Shown here piece by piece: positions 1-6,434 of a stretch of 10,593 bases of DNA; the first letter of the stretch is position 1; each line of letters opens with the position of its first letter. A program made the translations under genes and the position numbers. Origin of the DNA: Serpentinimonas sp. (GTDB lineage Bacteria; Pseudomonadota; Gammaproteobacteria; Burkholderiales; Burkholderiaceae_C); contig JALOSG010000085.1 in NCBI GenBank assembly GCA_025458665.1, forward strand, positions 1-10,593, in the 5' to 3' direction. The notes under the pieces are model-generated. The model made no database searches. It was not told where the DNA came from and saw only the letters and a program-made list of their open reading frames with translations.

Positions 1-560
1 ACGGCGTTGCTCAGCAGGTTGCCGTGGGTGAGCATGGCGCCCTTGCTGCGGCCGGTGGTGCCACTGGTGTAGAGAATGGCGGCCAGATCGTCGGCACCAC
101 TGGTGGCAATGCGGTGCTGGTCGCTGTGGTGCGCGGCGCGCTCCAGCAACGTGCCGGTTCTGTCGTCGTTCAGGGTGAATACGTGGCGGGTGCCAGCCTT
201 GAAAGCGATCTTGCTGACCCAGCCAAAGTTGGCCCCGCTACACACAACCACTGCAGGCTCTGCGTTGCCCACGAAGTATTCGATCTCGCCCTTCTGGTAG
301 GCCGTGTTCAGTGGCAGAAACACCAGACCGCAACGCAGCGTGGCCAGATACAGCACCATGGCCTCTACCGACTTCTCCACCTGCACCGCCACACGTGAGC
401 CCGCAGGCAGTTCCAGAGACTCCAGCAGGTTGGCCACCATGGCTGTGGCGCGGTCCAGGTCGCGCCATGAGTACACGAGGCCAGAGTCGGTCTCTACCGC
501 AGGCAGGTCCAGGTTGGCAGGGAAGGAAGCGCGCAGCGCAGCAAACAGGTTCTGATTCAT
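1..560 (-). CDS. matB: malonyl-CoA synthase (malonate-CoA ligase), 3' end cut off by window
   Basis: The product is an AMP-forming acyl-CoA synthetase that would activate malonate with ATP and CoA to malonyl-CoA in the cytoplasm. About 186 residues of the N-terminal AMP-binding domain are visible, from MNQNLFAALR to just after the P-loop. The P-loop (A3 motif) reads YTSGTTGRSKG at residues 164-174 and is followed by AMLTHGNL; the Arg in GRSKG and this flank match what I recall of Rhizobium MatB. The family is about 500 residues long, so roughly a third is present and the acyl-specificity residues and C-terminal lysine lie outside. The specific call leans on the neighbours: malonyl-CoA decarboxylase, a GntR regulator and a solute receptor on the same strand. 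It starts 133 bases after the receptor gene with no convincing Shine-Dalgarno. Without that context it could be read only as a generic acyl-CoA synthetase. Confidence 0.88.
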   Translation of the reverse strand, partial: MNQNLFAALRASFPANLDLPAVETDSGLVYSWRDLDRATAMVANLLESLELPAGSRVAVQVEKSVEAMVLYLATLRCGLVFLPLNTAYQKGEIEYFVGNAEPAVVVCSGANFGWVSKIAFKAGTRHVFTLNDDRTGTLLERAAHHSDQHRIATSGADDLAAILYTSGTTGRSKGAMLTHGNLLSNA

Positions 561-644
561 GGGAGTGGACTGCCGAGGCAAGACAAAAAGCAGGGGGAAT
601 TCCATGGCGCAGCGCGCCGGTGCCGATGGCGCATTGCGCCAGTT

Positions 645-685
645 CCCACAGACACCGCCCGCCCGGGAGCGGGGGTGTCCGTGGG
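645..685 (-). promoter_or_regulatory. long GC-rich intercistronic hairpin between receptor gene and matB
   Basis: CCCAC-A-GACACC-G-CCCGC pairs with GCGGG-GGTGTC-C-GTGGG around a 6-base loop (CCGGGA). The 16 base pairs are broken only by one A/C mismatch and one bulged G. It begins 8 bases past the receptor stop codon on the transcribed strand. No T-tract follows on either strand, so it does not look like a simple Rho-independent terminator. A 3'-end-protecting or partly terminating element that lowers matB relative to the upstream genes is the likeliest role (inference). A smaller inverted repeat, GGCGCA-T-TGCGCC, lies at 628-640. Confidence 0.6.
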
Positions 686-693
686 GTGTTCAT

Positions 694-1680
694 TCAGTCC
701 AGCTTGGCACCCGACGCCTTCACGACGTTGGCCCACTTGTCCAGCTCGGACTTGATGAAAGCACCAAACTGTTCGCCGCTGAGGTTGGGGAAAGAGGCGC
801 CCTGCTTGGTCCACACCTCACGGGCCTCAGGGGTTTCGCAGGCGCGGCGGAATTCCTCCACCGCACGCCCCATGGCGTCGGCCGGTGTACCGCGCGGCGC
901 CCACACGCCGTACCACGTGGTGACCTGGTAGTCGTTGAGGCCCAGTTCGGAGGAGCACGGCACATCGGGGAAAGCCGGGTTGCGCTGGGTGCCCGATACC
1001 ATCAGCGCCTTGATACGCCCACCAGCAATGTGGCCGGCCGAGGAGCCCAGGCCGTCGAACATCATGTCCACGTTGCCCGCAATCAGGTCCTGCAGGGCCG
1101 GGCCTGCGCCGCGGTAGGGAATGTGGGTGATGAAGGTGCGCGTCTGCAGCTTGAACAGTTCACCAGCCAGATGGTGGGAGGTACCGCTGCCGGCCGAGCC
1201 ATAGTTGTACTTGCCCGGGTTGCTGCGCACCAGCCTGAGAAACTCCTGGAAATTGGCGGCAGGCACCTTCTGCGGGTTCACCACCAGCACCTGGGGCACG
1301 CTGGCCACTTGCAGCACTGGCACCAGGTCGCGCTGCAGGTCGTAGTCCAGGCGCGGGTACATGCTGGGCGCAATAGTGTGGTGCACCGCGCCCATGAAGT
1401 AGTTGTAGCCGTCGGGCGTGGCCTTGGCGGCCGCGCTGGCGCCCACGGTACCGCCGGCGCCGCCCTTGTTGTCGATCACCAGTGTGCGGCCGGTCAGGCG
1501 GGTGAACTGCGCCGCCATGGGGCGGGCGAAGGCGTCGGTGCCACCACCGGCCGGGAAGGGCACGATCATGTTCACCGGACGGCTGGGCCAGGTGCTCTGC
1601 GCATGGCTACCGGTGGCGTACAACAACGAGCCAGCCAGCGCGGTGCCCAGCACTTCGCGGCGGTTGAAGGATTTCTGCAT
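694..1680 (-). CDS. Bug/TctC-family periplasmic solute receptor, probable malonate receptor
   Basis: This 328-residue protein is a periplasmic substrate-binding protein of the tripartite tricarboxylate transporter family (Bug, TctC). A signal peptide spans about residues 1-27, with NRREVL (6-11) resembling a twin-arginine motif, a hydrophobic stretch, and likely cleavage after SHA. Family hallmarks are PFPAGGGTD (41-49), the GSAGSGTSHHLAGELFK segment (161-177) and HIPYRGAGPALQDLIAGNVD (186-205). The start was set at 1680 rather than an upstream TTG at 1728 because AGGAGA sits 5 bases before it and the signal peptide then begins correctly. It lies 44 bases downstream of matA in the same direction. 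Bug receptors bind carboxylates, and the position between malonyl-CoA decarboxylase and synthase suggests malonate, but the ligand is inferred. No TctA or TctB membrane partner is visible here. Confidence 0.93.
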   Translation of the reverse strand: MQKSFNRREVLGTALAGSLLYATGSHAQSTWPSRPVNMIVPFPAGGGTDAFARPMAAQFTRLTGRTLVIDNKGGAGGTVGASAAAKATPDGYNYFMGAVHHTIAPSMYPRLDYDLQRDLVPVLQVASVPQVLVVNPQKVPAANFQEFLRLVRSNPGKYNYGSAGSGTSHHLAGELFKLQTRTFITHIPYRGAGPALQDLIAGNVDMMFDGLGSSAGHIAGGRIKALMVSGTQRNPAFPDVPCSSELGLNDYQVTTWYGVWAPRGTPADAMGRAVEEFRRACETPEAREVWTKQGASFPNLSGEQFGAFIKSELDKWANVVKASGAKLD

Positions 1681-1685
1681 GTTTG

Positions 1686-1691
1686 TCTCCT
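1686..1691 (-). promoter_or_regulatory. Shine-Dalgarno site that fixes the Bug receptor start
   Basis: On the minus strand AGGAGA stands 5 bases before the ATG at 1680. It is the clearest ribosome-binding site of the mat cluster and rules out the longer reading frame that begins with TTG at 1728. Confidence 0.8.
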
Positions 1692-1724
1692 GTGGGGTTT
1701 TTAACTTCGTTGCTTCACTCTGCA

Positions 1725-3080
1725 TCAAAGGTACAGGTCCTTGACGGCAGAGGCCATGGGAATTTTTCCCTGTGCCAGTTGTGAGCGGTTGTGGTCCAAC
1801 CGCTTCAGATCATAAAGATAGTTCACCATCAGCCCATAGGACTGCTTCATGCCCTTGGAGGACGGGTCGGCCCACCAGTTCAGCCGCTCGATGCGCGCGC
1901 CATTGCCCAGATGAAAACGGGCCACGGGGTCCAGGGGGCGGCCGTCTTTCATCTCGCTGCCCAGGTAGCGCGCCGCCCAGCCCAGCAACTGCCGCCGCAG
2001 CGGCGCAGATTCGGGCAAGGCTTGCAACGGCCCAGCGTCGTCCCAGCTTTTCAACAACTCGGCGGGAGCGTGCCTGGCCAGCCACGTGCGCAGGCCCGGA
2101 ATGGGCGACAGGGTGGCGAAGGTACGCAGACGCGGGAATTCGCGCTGCAGTGTTTCCACCACGTTCTTGATGAGCGAGTCGCCAAAGCTCACACCACGCA
2201 GGCCCGGCTGCGTGTTGCTGATGGAGTAAAAGATGGCGGTAGTGGCACGCTCCAGATCGGCCGGAGCTGCAGCTTCGTCCAAGAGCGGCGTGATGCTGGA
2301 TGCAATCTCGCGGATCAGGGCCACCTCCACAAAGATCAGTGGCTCCTCAGGCAGGCGCGGGTGGAAGAAACCGTAGCAACGGCGGTCGCTGTCCAGACGG
2401 TTTTTCACATCGGCCCAGCTGCGTATGTCGTGCACCGCTTCGTACTGGATGAGTTTTTCCACCAGCGAGGCCGGGGAATCCCAACTGATGCGGCGCAGCT
2501 CCAGAAAGCCCACATCGAACCAGGTGGCGAACATGTACTCCATTTCGATGTCCAGGGCCAGCAGCCGGCGGTCGGTGCGCAGCGCAGGCTGGAACTCGGC
2601 GCGCATGTCCACCATGAAGCGCACGCCCTGCGGGTTGGCGCTGAAGCGCTGTAGCAGGCGCCGGCGCGGTGACACCGTGTTGCGCCGATAGATGACTTCG
2701 GCGGCAGCCGCGTGCTCGGTACCCGCAGCGGCCGCCAGTTCGGCCTGGGCGGCTGCAGTCTGGACTGGGTCGGCCATGAAGCGCTCGCTCATGAGCAGCC
2801 ACAGGTCGCGGCGGTGGCCGGCAGGGGCCTGCGCGTACCAGTCGATCACAACCTGCGCACGCCGCCCACCCTCCACCTCGCTCACCAGCGGGTCCACAAT
2901 GGCCTGCAAGTCAGCGAGCAGTTGCCGCAACATCCGCGGCGACAGGCCCTCGGCATCGCGCCGCAGGCTGCCCTTGAGGCGCTCTTGCGTGGACCGGGGC
3001 TCTGCGTCCTCGCGACCGCTGCGCCGTGCGCGCGAGGTGAACAGCGCCACGCTCTGGCTCAACCAGTTCTGTGCGCTCAT
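1725..3080 (-). CDS. matA: malonyl-CoA decarboxylase
   Basis: The enzyme converts malonyl-CoA to acetyl-CoA and CO2 in the cytoplasm and here completes malonate use after MatB. The 451 residues fit the bacterial family: a helical N-terminal domain (about 1-180) followed by a GNAT-like catalytic domain. Conserved catalytic-domain segments are TLSPIPGLRTWL (323-334), whose Ser325 matches the proposed catalytic serine, and FHLGNGA (389-395), whose His390 matches the catalytic histidine. SSKG (407-410) and QSYGLMVNYLYDL (413-425) are also typical. No signal peptide or membrane segment is seen. The start codon overlaps the matR stop as ATGA, so translation is probably coupled, and the AAGG ribosome-binding site lies inside a small inverted repeat (3083-3098). 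The stop is 44 bases before the receptor gene. The enzyme family is very clear; the name matA follows the Rhizobium mat nomenclature. Confidence 0.96.
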   Translation of the reverse strand: MSAQNWLSQSVALFTSRARRSGREDAEPRSTQERLKGSLRRDAEGLSPRMLRQLLADLQAIVDPLVSEVEGGRRAQVVIDWYAQAPAGHRRDLWLLMSERFMADPVQTAAAQAELAAAAGTEHAAAAEVIYRRNTVSPRRRLLQRFSANPQGVRFMVDMRAEFQPALRTDRRLLALDIEMEYMFATWFDVGFLELRRISWDSPASLVEKLIQYEAVHDIRSWADVKNRLDSDRRCYGFFHPRLPEEPLIFVEVALIREIASSITPLLDEAAAPADLERATTAIFYSISNTQPGLRGVSFGDSLIKNVVETLQREFPRLRTFATLSPIPGLRTWLARHAPAELLKSWDDAGPLQALPESAPLRRQLLGWAARYLGSEMKDGRPLDPVARFHLGNGARIERLNWWADPSSKGMKQSYGLMVNYLYDLKRLDHNRSQLAQGKIPMASAVKDLYL

Positions 3081-3745
3081 GCCAGTACCTTGGTACTGCG
3101 CTGCCGCGCCAGTTCGCGCAGTGCCGTACGCTGGCGCGTCAGGTGGGTGCGCATGGCCGCTTCGGCCCCTTCGGCGTCGCGCGCCTTGAGCGCAGCAAAC
3201 ACCGCCAGATGCTCCGACAGGCTTTGCTCCAGCCGCCCCGGCGCATGCAATTGCTGCAGTCGGGCCAGCTTCAGTATCTTGCGCAAATCGGCAATCGCCT
3301 GGGCCAGCCAGCGGTTGTCGGCCAGGCGGATGATGGCCTCGTGGATGGCGAAGTTGGCTTCGTAGTAGGCCGCGATCTGCCCGGCCTTGGCGTGCCTTGT
3401 CAGGCGCTCGTGGAGCACCTCCAGCGCCGCCAGATCAGCGTGGCTGGCGTTGGACGCTGCCTCGAAGGCGCAGCGGCCTTCCAGCAAGGCGATCACGGGA
3501 AAAATCTCGTCCAGATCGCGCTCGGTGATCTCGGTCACAAAGCAACCGCGCCGTGGCTCGTGGCGCAGCAGCCCTTCCGCAGTGAGCACTTTCAGCGCTT
3601 CGCGCAGCGGTGTGCGAGAAATCTTCCATTCCTCGCACAAGGCGGGCTCGTCCACATAGCCGCCGGGCGGCAGCGCCCCGGAGAAGATGCGCTCGCGCAG
3701 CTTGGCGGCGACTTCGTCATGGAGGGAATTGAGGACCAGGCGCAC
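3077..3745 (-). CDS. matR: GntR-family (FCD/FadR-type) regulator of the malonate operon
   Basis: This is a cytoplasmic transcription factor with an N-terminal winged helix and a C-terminal FCD effector domain. From the GTG at 3745 it has 222 residues: a DNA-binding domain (about 7-75) with the recognition segment SRTPLREALKVLTAEGLL (43-60), then the helical FCD domain (about 82-215). Putative metal or effector ligands are N131, H135, H179 and H201; the first is Asn where Asp is usual. It heads the operon and overlaps matA by ATGA, as expected for a MatR-like repressor released by malonate (inference). The start is uncertain. GTG 3745 has AGGAAA 6 bases upstream and gives a normal GntR N-terminus. 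Starts at 3784, 3781 or 3778, served by GGGAGGG near 3788, would add 11-13 residues encoded across the palindrome at 3755-3768. Confidence 0.92.
   Translation of the reverse strand: MRLVLNSLHDEVAAKLRERIFSGALPPGGYVDEPALCEEWKISRTPLREALKVLTAEGLLRHEPRRGCFVTEITERDLDEIFPVIALLEGRCAFEAASNASHADLAALEVLHERLTRHAKAGQIAAYYEANFAIHEAIIRLADNRWLAQAIADLRKILKLARLQQLHAPGRLEQSLSEHLAVFAALKARDAEGAEAAMRTHLTRQRTALRELARQRSTKVLA
3083..3098 (-). promoter_or_regulatory. inverted repeat enclosing the matA ribosome-binding site
   Basis: The minus strand reads CAGTACC-AA-GGTACTG, two 7-base arms around AA, just before the matA ATG and inside the last matR codons. The AAGG Shine-Dalgarno of matA lies in the apex and right arm. 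In mRNA this could fold into a 6-bp hairpin that hides the site until ribosomes finishing matR open it. The fold is seen in sequence; the control role is inference. Confidence 0.45.
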
Positions 3746-3754
3746 CGGTGATTT

Positions 3755-3768
3755 CCTGTAATTACAGG
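3755..3768. promoter_or_regulatory. perfect palindrome, candidate MatR operator
   Basis: CCTGTAATTACAGG is a perfect 14-bp palindrome directly in front of the favoured matR start. Its TGT...ACA half-sites resemble operators of FadR-type GntR regulators in general. It overlaps the expected transcription start and the AGGAAA ribosome-binding site of matR, so bound protein would block transcription. Autoregulation by MatR is inference. Confidence 0.6.
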
Positions 3769-3770
3769 TA

Positions 3771-3800
3771 ATTCTCACCAACACCGCCCTCCCGTCTCAG
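3771..3800 (-). promoter_or_regulatory. possible promoter of the mat operon
   Basis: On the minus strand a -35-like CTGAGA (3795-3800) and a -10-like GAGAAT (3771-3776) stand 18 bases apart, each four of six matches to the sigma-70 consensus. Transcription would begin within the palindrome at 3755-3768, which fits repression there. There is no clear terminator after lgt, so read-through from lgt into the operon is also possible. Confidence 0.25.
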
Positions 3801-3834
3801 AGGGATAACCCCAGCCCCACGGTACGGAAACTGC

Positions 3835-4659
3835 TTACCGGCTGCGGTGTGCCCAACCCCACAGGGCTGCACCGGCCAGCACCATGGGCACGCAGAGCCA
3901 TTGGCCCATACTCAGGCCCAGACCCAGCAGACCCAGGTGCGCGTCGGGCTCGCGGAAGAATTCAGCCACAAAGCGCATCACGCCGTAGCCCACCAGAAAT
4001 GCCGCCGACACCTCGCCCAGCCGGCGGGGGCCGCGCGCATACAGCCACAGCAACACAAACAGCAGCACCCCCTCGAGCAGAAACTGGTAGATCTGTGACG
4101 GGTGGCGCGGCAAGTCGCCGGCACCACGGAACACCATGCCCCAGGGCAAAGACGGATCGGCCACACGCCCCCACAACTCACCGTTGATGAAGTTGCCCAG
4201 CCGGCCCGCCGCGAGCCCGGTGGGCACGCAGGGGGCAATGAAATCCATCACCTGCAACCAGGGGCGCTGGCGGGTGCGCGCAAACCACACCATGGCCAGC
4301 AACACGCCCAGCAGCCCCCCGTGGAAGCTCATGCCGCCTTCCCAGAGCGCAAAAATGCCCAGCGGGTTGGCCAGGTAGTCCATGGGTTTGTAGAAAAGCA
4401 CATACCCCAGGCGGCCGCCCGCAATCACGCCAATCACGCCAAAAAACAGGATGTCCTCTATGTCCCGGGTACGCCACACCCGTGGGCCGTCCCGCCCCGC
4501 GCCAGACTCACGCAGGGAAGCGTAGGGCTCGTGTTGCAGGCGCAGCGTGGCCAACAGAAAGAACAGACCGAAGGCGGCCAGGTAAGTCAGGCCGTACCAG
4601 TGAATGGCCAGCGGGCCCAGTTGCAAGGCGACGGGGTTGATTTCGGGGTGTTGCAGCAT
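3835..4659 (-). CDS. lgt: phosphatidylglycerol-prolipoprotein diacylglyceryl transferase
   Basis: Lgt moves a diacylglyceryl group from phosphatidylglycerol to the lipobox cysteine of prolipoproteins, the first step of lipoprotein maturation in the inner membrane. The 274-residue product is strongly hydrophobic with about seven membrane segments. The family signature GRLGNFINGELWGR is at 152-165. Residues matching those known to be essential in E. coli Lgt are Y22 (HWYGL), H113 (SFHGG), R153, N156, E161, G164 and R236 (FFREPD). A polar insert of about 20 residues (42-62) follows the first segments. The start at 4659 gives MLQHPEINPV, aligned with the usual HFPEFDPV beginning; a longer frame to 4722 would add 21 residues of no family character. 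No good Shine-Dalgarno is visible. The gene diverges from ilvD and lies 50 bases or more before the mat operon on the same strand, with no obvious functional link to it. Confidence 0.97.
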   Translation of the reverse strand: MLQHPEINPVALQLGPLAIHWYGLTYLAAFGLFFLLATLRLQHEPYASLRESGAGRDGPRVWRTRDIEDILFFGVIGVIAGGRLGYVLFYKPMDYLANPLGIFALWEGGMSFHGGLLGVLLAMVWFARTRQRPWLQVMDFIAPCVPTGLAAGRLGNFINGELWGRVADPSLPWGMVFRGAGDLPRHPSQIYQFLLEGVLLFVLLWLYARGPRRLGEVSAAFLVGYGVMRFVAEFFREPDAHLGLLGLGLSMGQWLCVPMVLAGAALWGWAHRSR

Positions 4660-4670
4660 GGGACAGGATT

Positions 4671-4684
4671 GTGCACCGGTGCAC
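4671..4684. promoter_or_regulatory. perfect 14-bp palindrome between lgt and ilvD
   Basis: GTGCACCGGTGCAC is a perfect palindrome in the 68-bp gap between the divergent lgt and ilvD starts. It lies immediately before a -10-like TAAAAT for ilvD and 12 bases before the lgt start codon. This is the place for a regulator acting on one or both genes. No regulator is recognised for this sequence. Confidence 0.5.
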
Positions 4685-4685
4685 C

Positions 4686-4691
4686 TAAAAT
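4686..4691 (+). promoter_or_regulatory. ilvD: possible -10 element of ilvD
   Basis: TAAAAT matches five of six bases of the sigma-70 -10 consensus and would place the transcript start near 4698, about 30 bases before the ilvD ATG. No good -35 is found at normal spacing; GGGACA at 4660-4665 is 20 bases away. The spacer contains the palindrome at 4671-4684, so an activator or repressor could act there. Confidence 0.3.
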
Positions 4692-4727
4692 GAGCGCCTG
4701 TCCCTGTACCAACCCCACCCATCCGTC

Positions 4728-6434
4728 ATGAGCGATCAAAAAGTCATCCCCATCCAGCCGATCAACCGCCGCAGTGCCAACATCACGCAAGGCAAGTCGC
4801 GCGCTCCCAACCGCTCCATGTTCTACGGCATGGGCTACCAGGAGGAGGACTTTGTCAAGCCCATGGTGGGCGTGGCCAACGGGCACAGCACCATCACGCC
4901 CTGCAACTCAGGCCTGCAAAAGCTGGCCGATGCGGCCGTGGAAGGCATCGAGGCTGCTGGCGGCAACGCACAGATTTTCGGCACCCCCACCATCTCCGAC
5001 GGCATGGCCATGGGCACCGAGGGCATGAAGTATTCGCTGGTGTCGCGCGAGGTGATTTCCGACTGTATTGAAACCTGCGTGCAGGGCCAGTGGATGGACG
5101 GCGTGCTGGTGGTAGGCGGCTGCGACAAGAACATGCCGGGCGGCCTCATGGGCATGCTGCGCGCCAACGTGCCAGCCATTTATGTGTATGGCGGCACCAT
5201 CCTGCCCGGCCACTACAAGGGCCAAGACCTCAACATCGTGAGCGTGTTTGAAGCGGTGGGCGAGAACGCCGCCGGCAAGCTCAGCGACGAAGACCTGAAG
5301 CAGATCGAGCAGCGCGCCATTCCCGGCACTGGTTCCTGCGGCGGTATGTACACGGCCAACACCATGTCCTCGGCCTTTGAGGCGCTGGGCATTTCCCTGC
5401 CCTACTCTTCCACCATGGCCAACGTGGAAGGCGAGAAAGTCGAGTCGGCGCGCGAGTCGGCCCGCGTGCTCATTGAAGCCATCAAGAAAGACATCAAGCC
5501 GCGCGACATCGTGACGCGCAAGGCCATAGAGAACGCGGTGGCCGTCATCATGGCCACCGGCGGCTCCACCAACGCGGTGCTGCACTTCCTGGCCATTGCA
5601 CACTGCGCCGGGGTGGAATGGACCATCGACGATTTCGAGCGCGTGCGCCAGCGTACCCCGGTGCTGTGCGACCTCAAGCCCAGCGGCCGCTACCTCGCCA
5701 TCGACCTGCACCGCGCCGGCGGCATTCCGCAAGTCATGAAGATTCTGCTCAACGCTGGCCTGCTGCACGGCGACTGCCTGACCATCACCGGCCAGACGCT
5801 GGCCGAGGTGCTGAAAGACGTGCCCGATGAGCCGCGCGCCGACCAGGACGTGATCCGCCCCATCAGCAAGCCCATGTACGCGCAGGGCCACCTGGCCATA
5901 CTGAAGGGCAACCTGAGCCCCGAGGGCGCAGTGGCCAAGATCACTGGCCTGAAGAACCCGGTCATCACCGGCCCGGCCCGCGTGTTCGACGATGAGCAGT
6001 CCGCCCTGAAAGCCATTCTGGACGGCAAGATCCAGGCGGGCGATGTGATGGTGTTGCGCTACCTGGGGCCCAAGGGCGGCCCGGGCATGCCGGAAATGTT
6101 GGCCCCCACCGGCGCGCTGATTGGCGCTGGCCTGGGCGAAAGCGTGGGCCTGATCACCGATGGCCGCTTCAGCGGCGGCACCTGGGGCATGGTGGTGGGC
6201 CACGTGGCGCCCGAAGCTGCTGCGGGCGGCAACATTGCCCTGGTACAGGAAGGCGACACCATCACCATCGATGCGCACAAACTGCTGCTGGAGGTGGCCG
6301 TGAGCGACGAGGAACTGAGCCGGCGCCGTGCCCAGTGGAAGGCGCCTGCCCCGCGCTACACCCGCGGCGTACAGGCCAAGTTTGCGTTCAACGCTTCCAG
6401 CGCCAGCAAGGGCGCCGTGCTGGACAACTACTGA
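4728..6434 (+). CDS. ilvD: dihydroxy-acid dehydratase
   Basis: IlvD removes water from 2,3-dihydroxy-isovalerate or 2,3-dihydroxy-3-methylvalerate to give the keto-acid precursors of valine, leucine and isoleucine. The 568-residue length fits the short IlvD branch rather than the roughly 616-residue E. coli form. Candidate iron-sulfur ligands are C59 (TPCNSG), C132 (GGCDKNMPGG) and C204 (GTGSCGGMYTANTM). The C-terminal motif DGRFSGGTWGM (478-488) carries the serine proposed as catalytic base, Ser482. DGMAMGTEGMKYSLVSRE (91-108) is also typical. Three cysteines in these places are compatible with a 2Fe-2S cluster, but the cluster type cannot be settled here. Sugar-acid dehydratases of the same superfamily are the main alternative; the motifs and length favour IlvD. 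The ATG at 4728 lacks a Shine-Dalgarno. The stop codon abuts that of the converging small membrane protein gene. Confidence 0.97.
   Translation: MSDQKVIPIQPINRRSANITQGKSRAPNRSMFYGMGYQEEDFVKPMVGVANGHSTITPCNSGLQKLADAAVEGIEAAGGNAQIFGTPTISDGMAMGTEGMKYSLVSREVISDCIETCVQGQWMDGVLVVGGCDKNMPGGLMGMLRANVPAIYVYGGTILPGHYKGQDLNIVSVFEAVGENAAGKLSDEDLKQIEQRAIPGTGSCGGMYTANTMSSAFEALGISLPYSSTMANVEGEKVESARESARVLIEAIKKDIKPRDIVTRKAIENAVAVIMATGGSTNAVLHFLAIAHCAGVEWTIDDFERVRQRTPVLCDLKPSGRYLAIDLHRAGGIPQVMKILLNAGLLHGDCLTITGQTLAEVLKDVPDEPRADQDVIRPISKPMYAQGHLAILKGNLSPEGAVAKITGLKNPVITGPARVFDDEQSALKAILDGKIQAGDVMVLRYLGPKGGPGMPEMLAPTGALIGAGLGESVGLITDGRFSGGTWGMVVGHVAPEAAAGGNIALVQEGDTITIDAHKLLLEVAVSDEELSRRRAQWKAPAPRYTRGVQAKFAFNASSASKGAVLDNY

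Noticed and set aside
645..685. Rho-independent terminator ending the receptor transcript
   Set aside because: The hairpin is strong but no T-tract follows on the transcribed strand, so I list it as an intercistronic element instead.
559..1704. Open frame of 381 codons on the plus strand opposite the Bug receptor gene
   Set aside because: It lies antisense to a well-supported gene with signal peptide and ribosome-binding site; its translation has no domain character.
1791..2654. Open frame of 287 codons on the plus strand opposite matA
   Set aside because: Antisense shadow of the malonyl-CoA decarboxylase gene, Gln/His/Arg-rich without motifs.
3785..3834. Terminator after lgt
   Set aside because: Only short stems (CGGTA/TACCG and CCCTC/GAGGG) are present and there is no T-tract, so it does not qualify.
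4660..4722. N-terminal extension of Lgt by 21 residues
   Set aside because: It crosses the palindrome and divergent promoter region, and MLQHPEINPV already aligns with the family N-terminus.
4908..6278. Open frame of 456 codons on the minus strand opposite ilvD
   Set aside because: Low-complexity His/Ala/Gly composition and full overlap with a clear ilvD gene mark it as a shadow.
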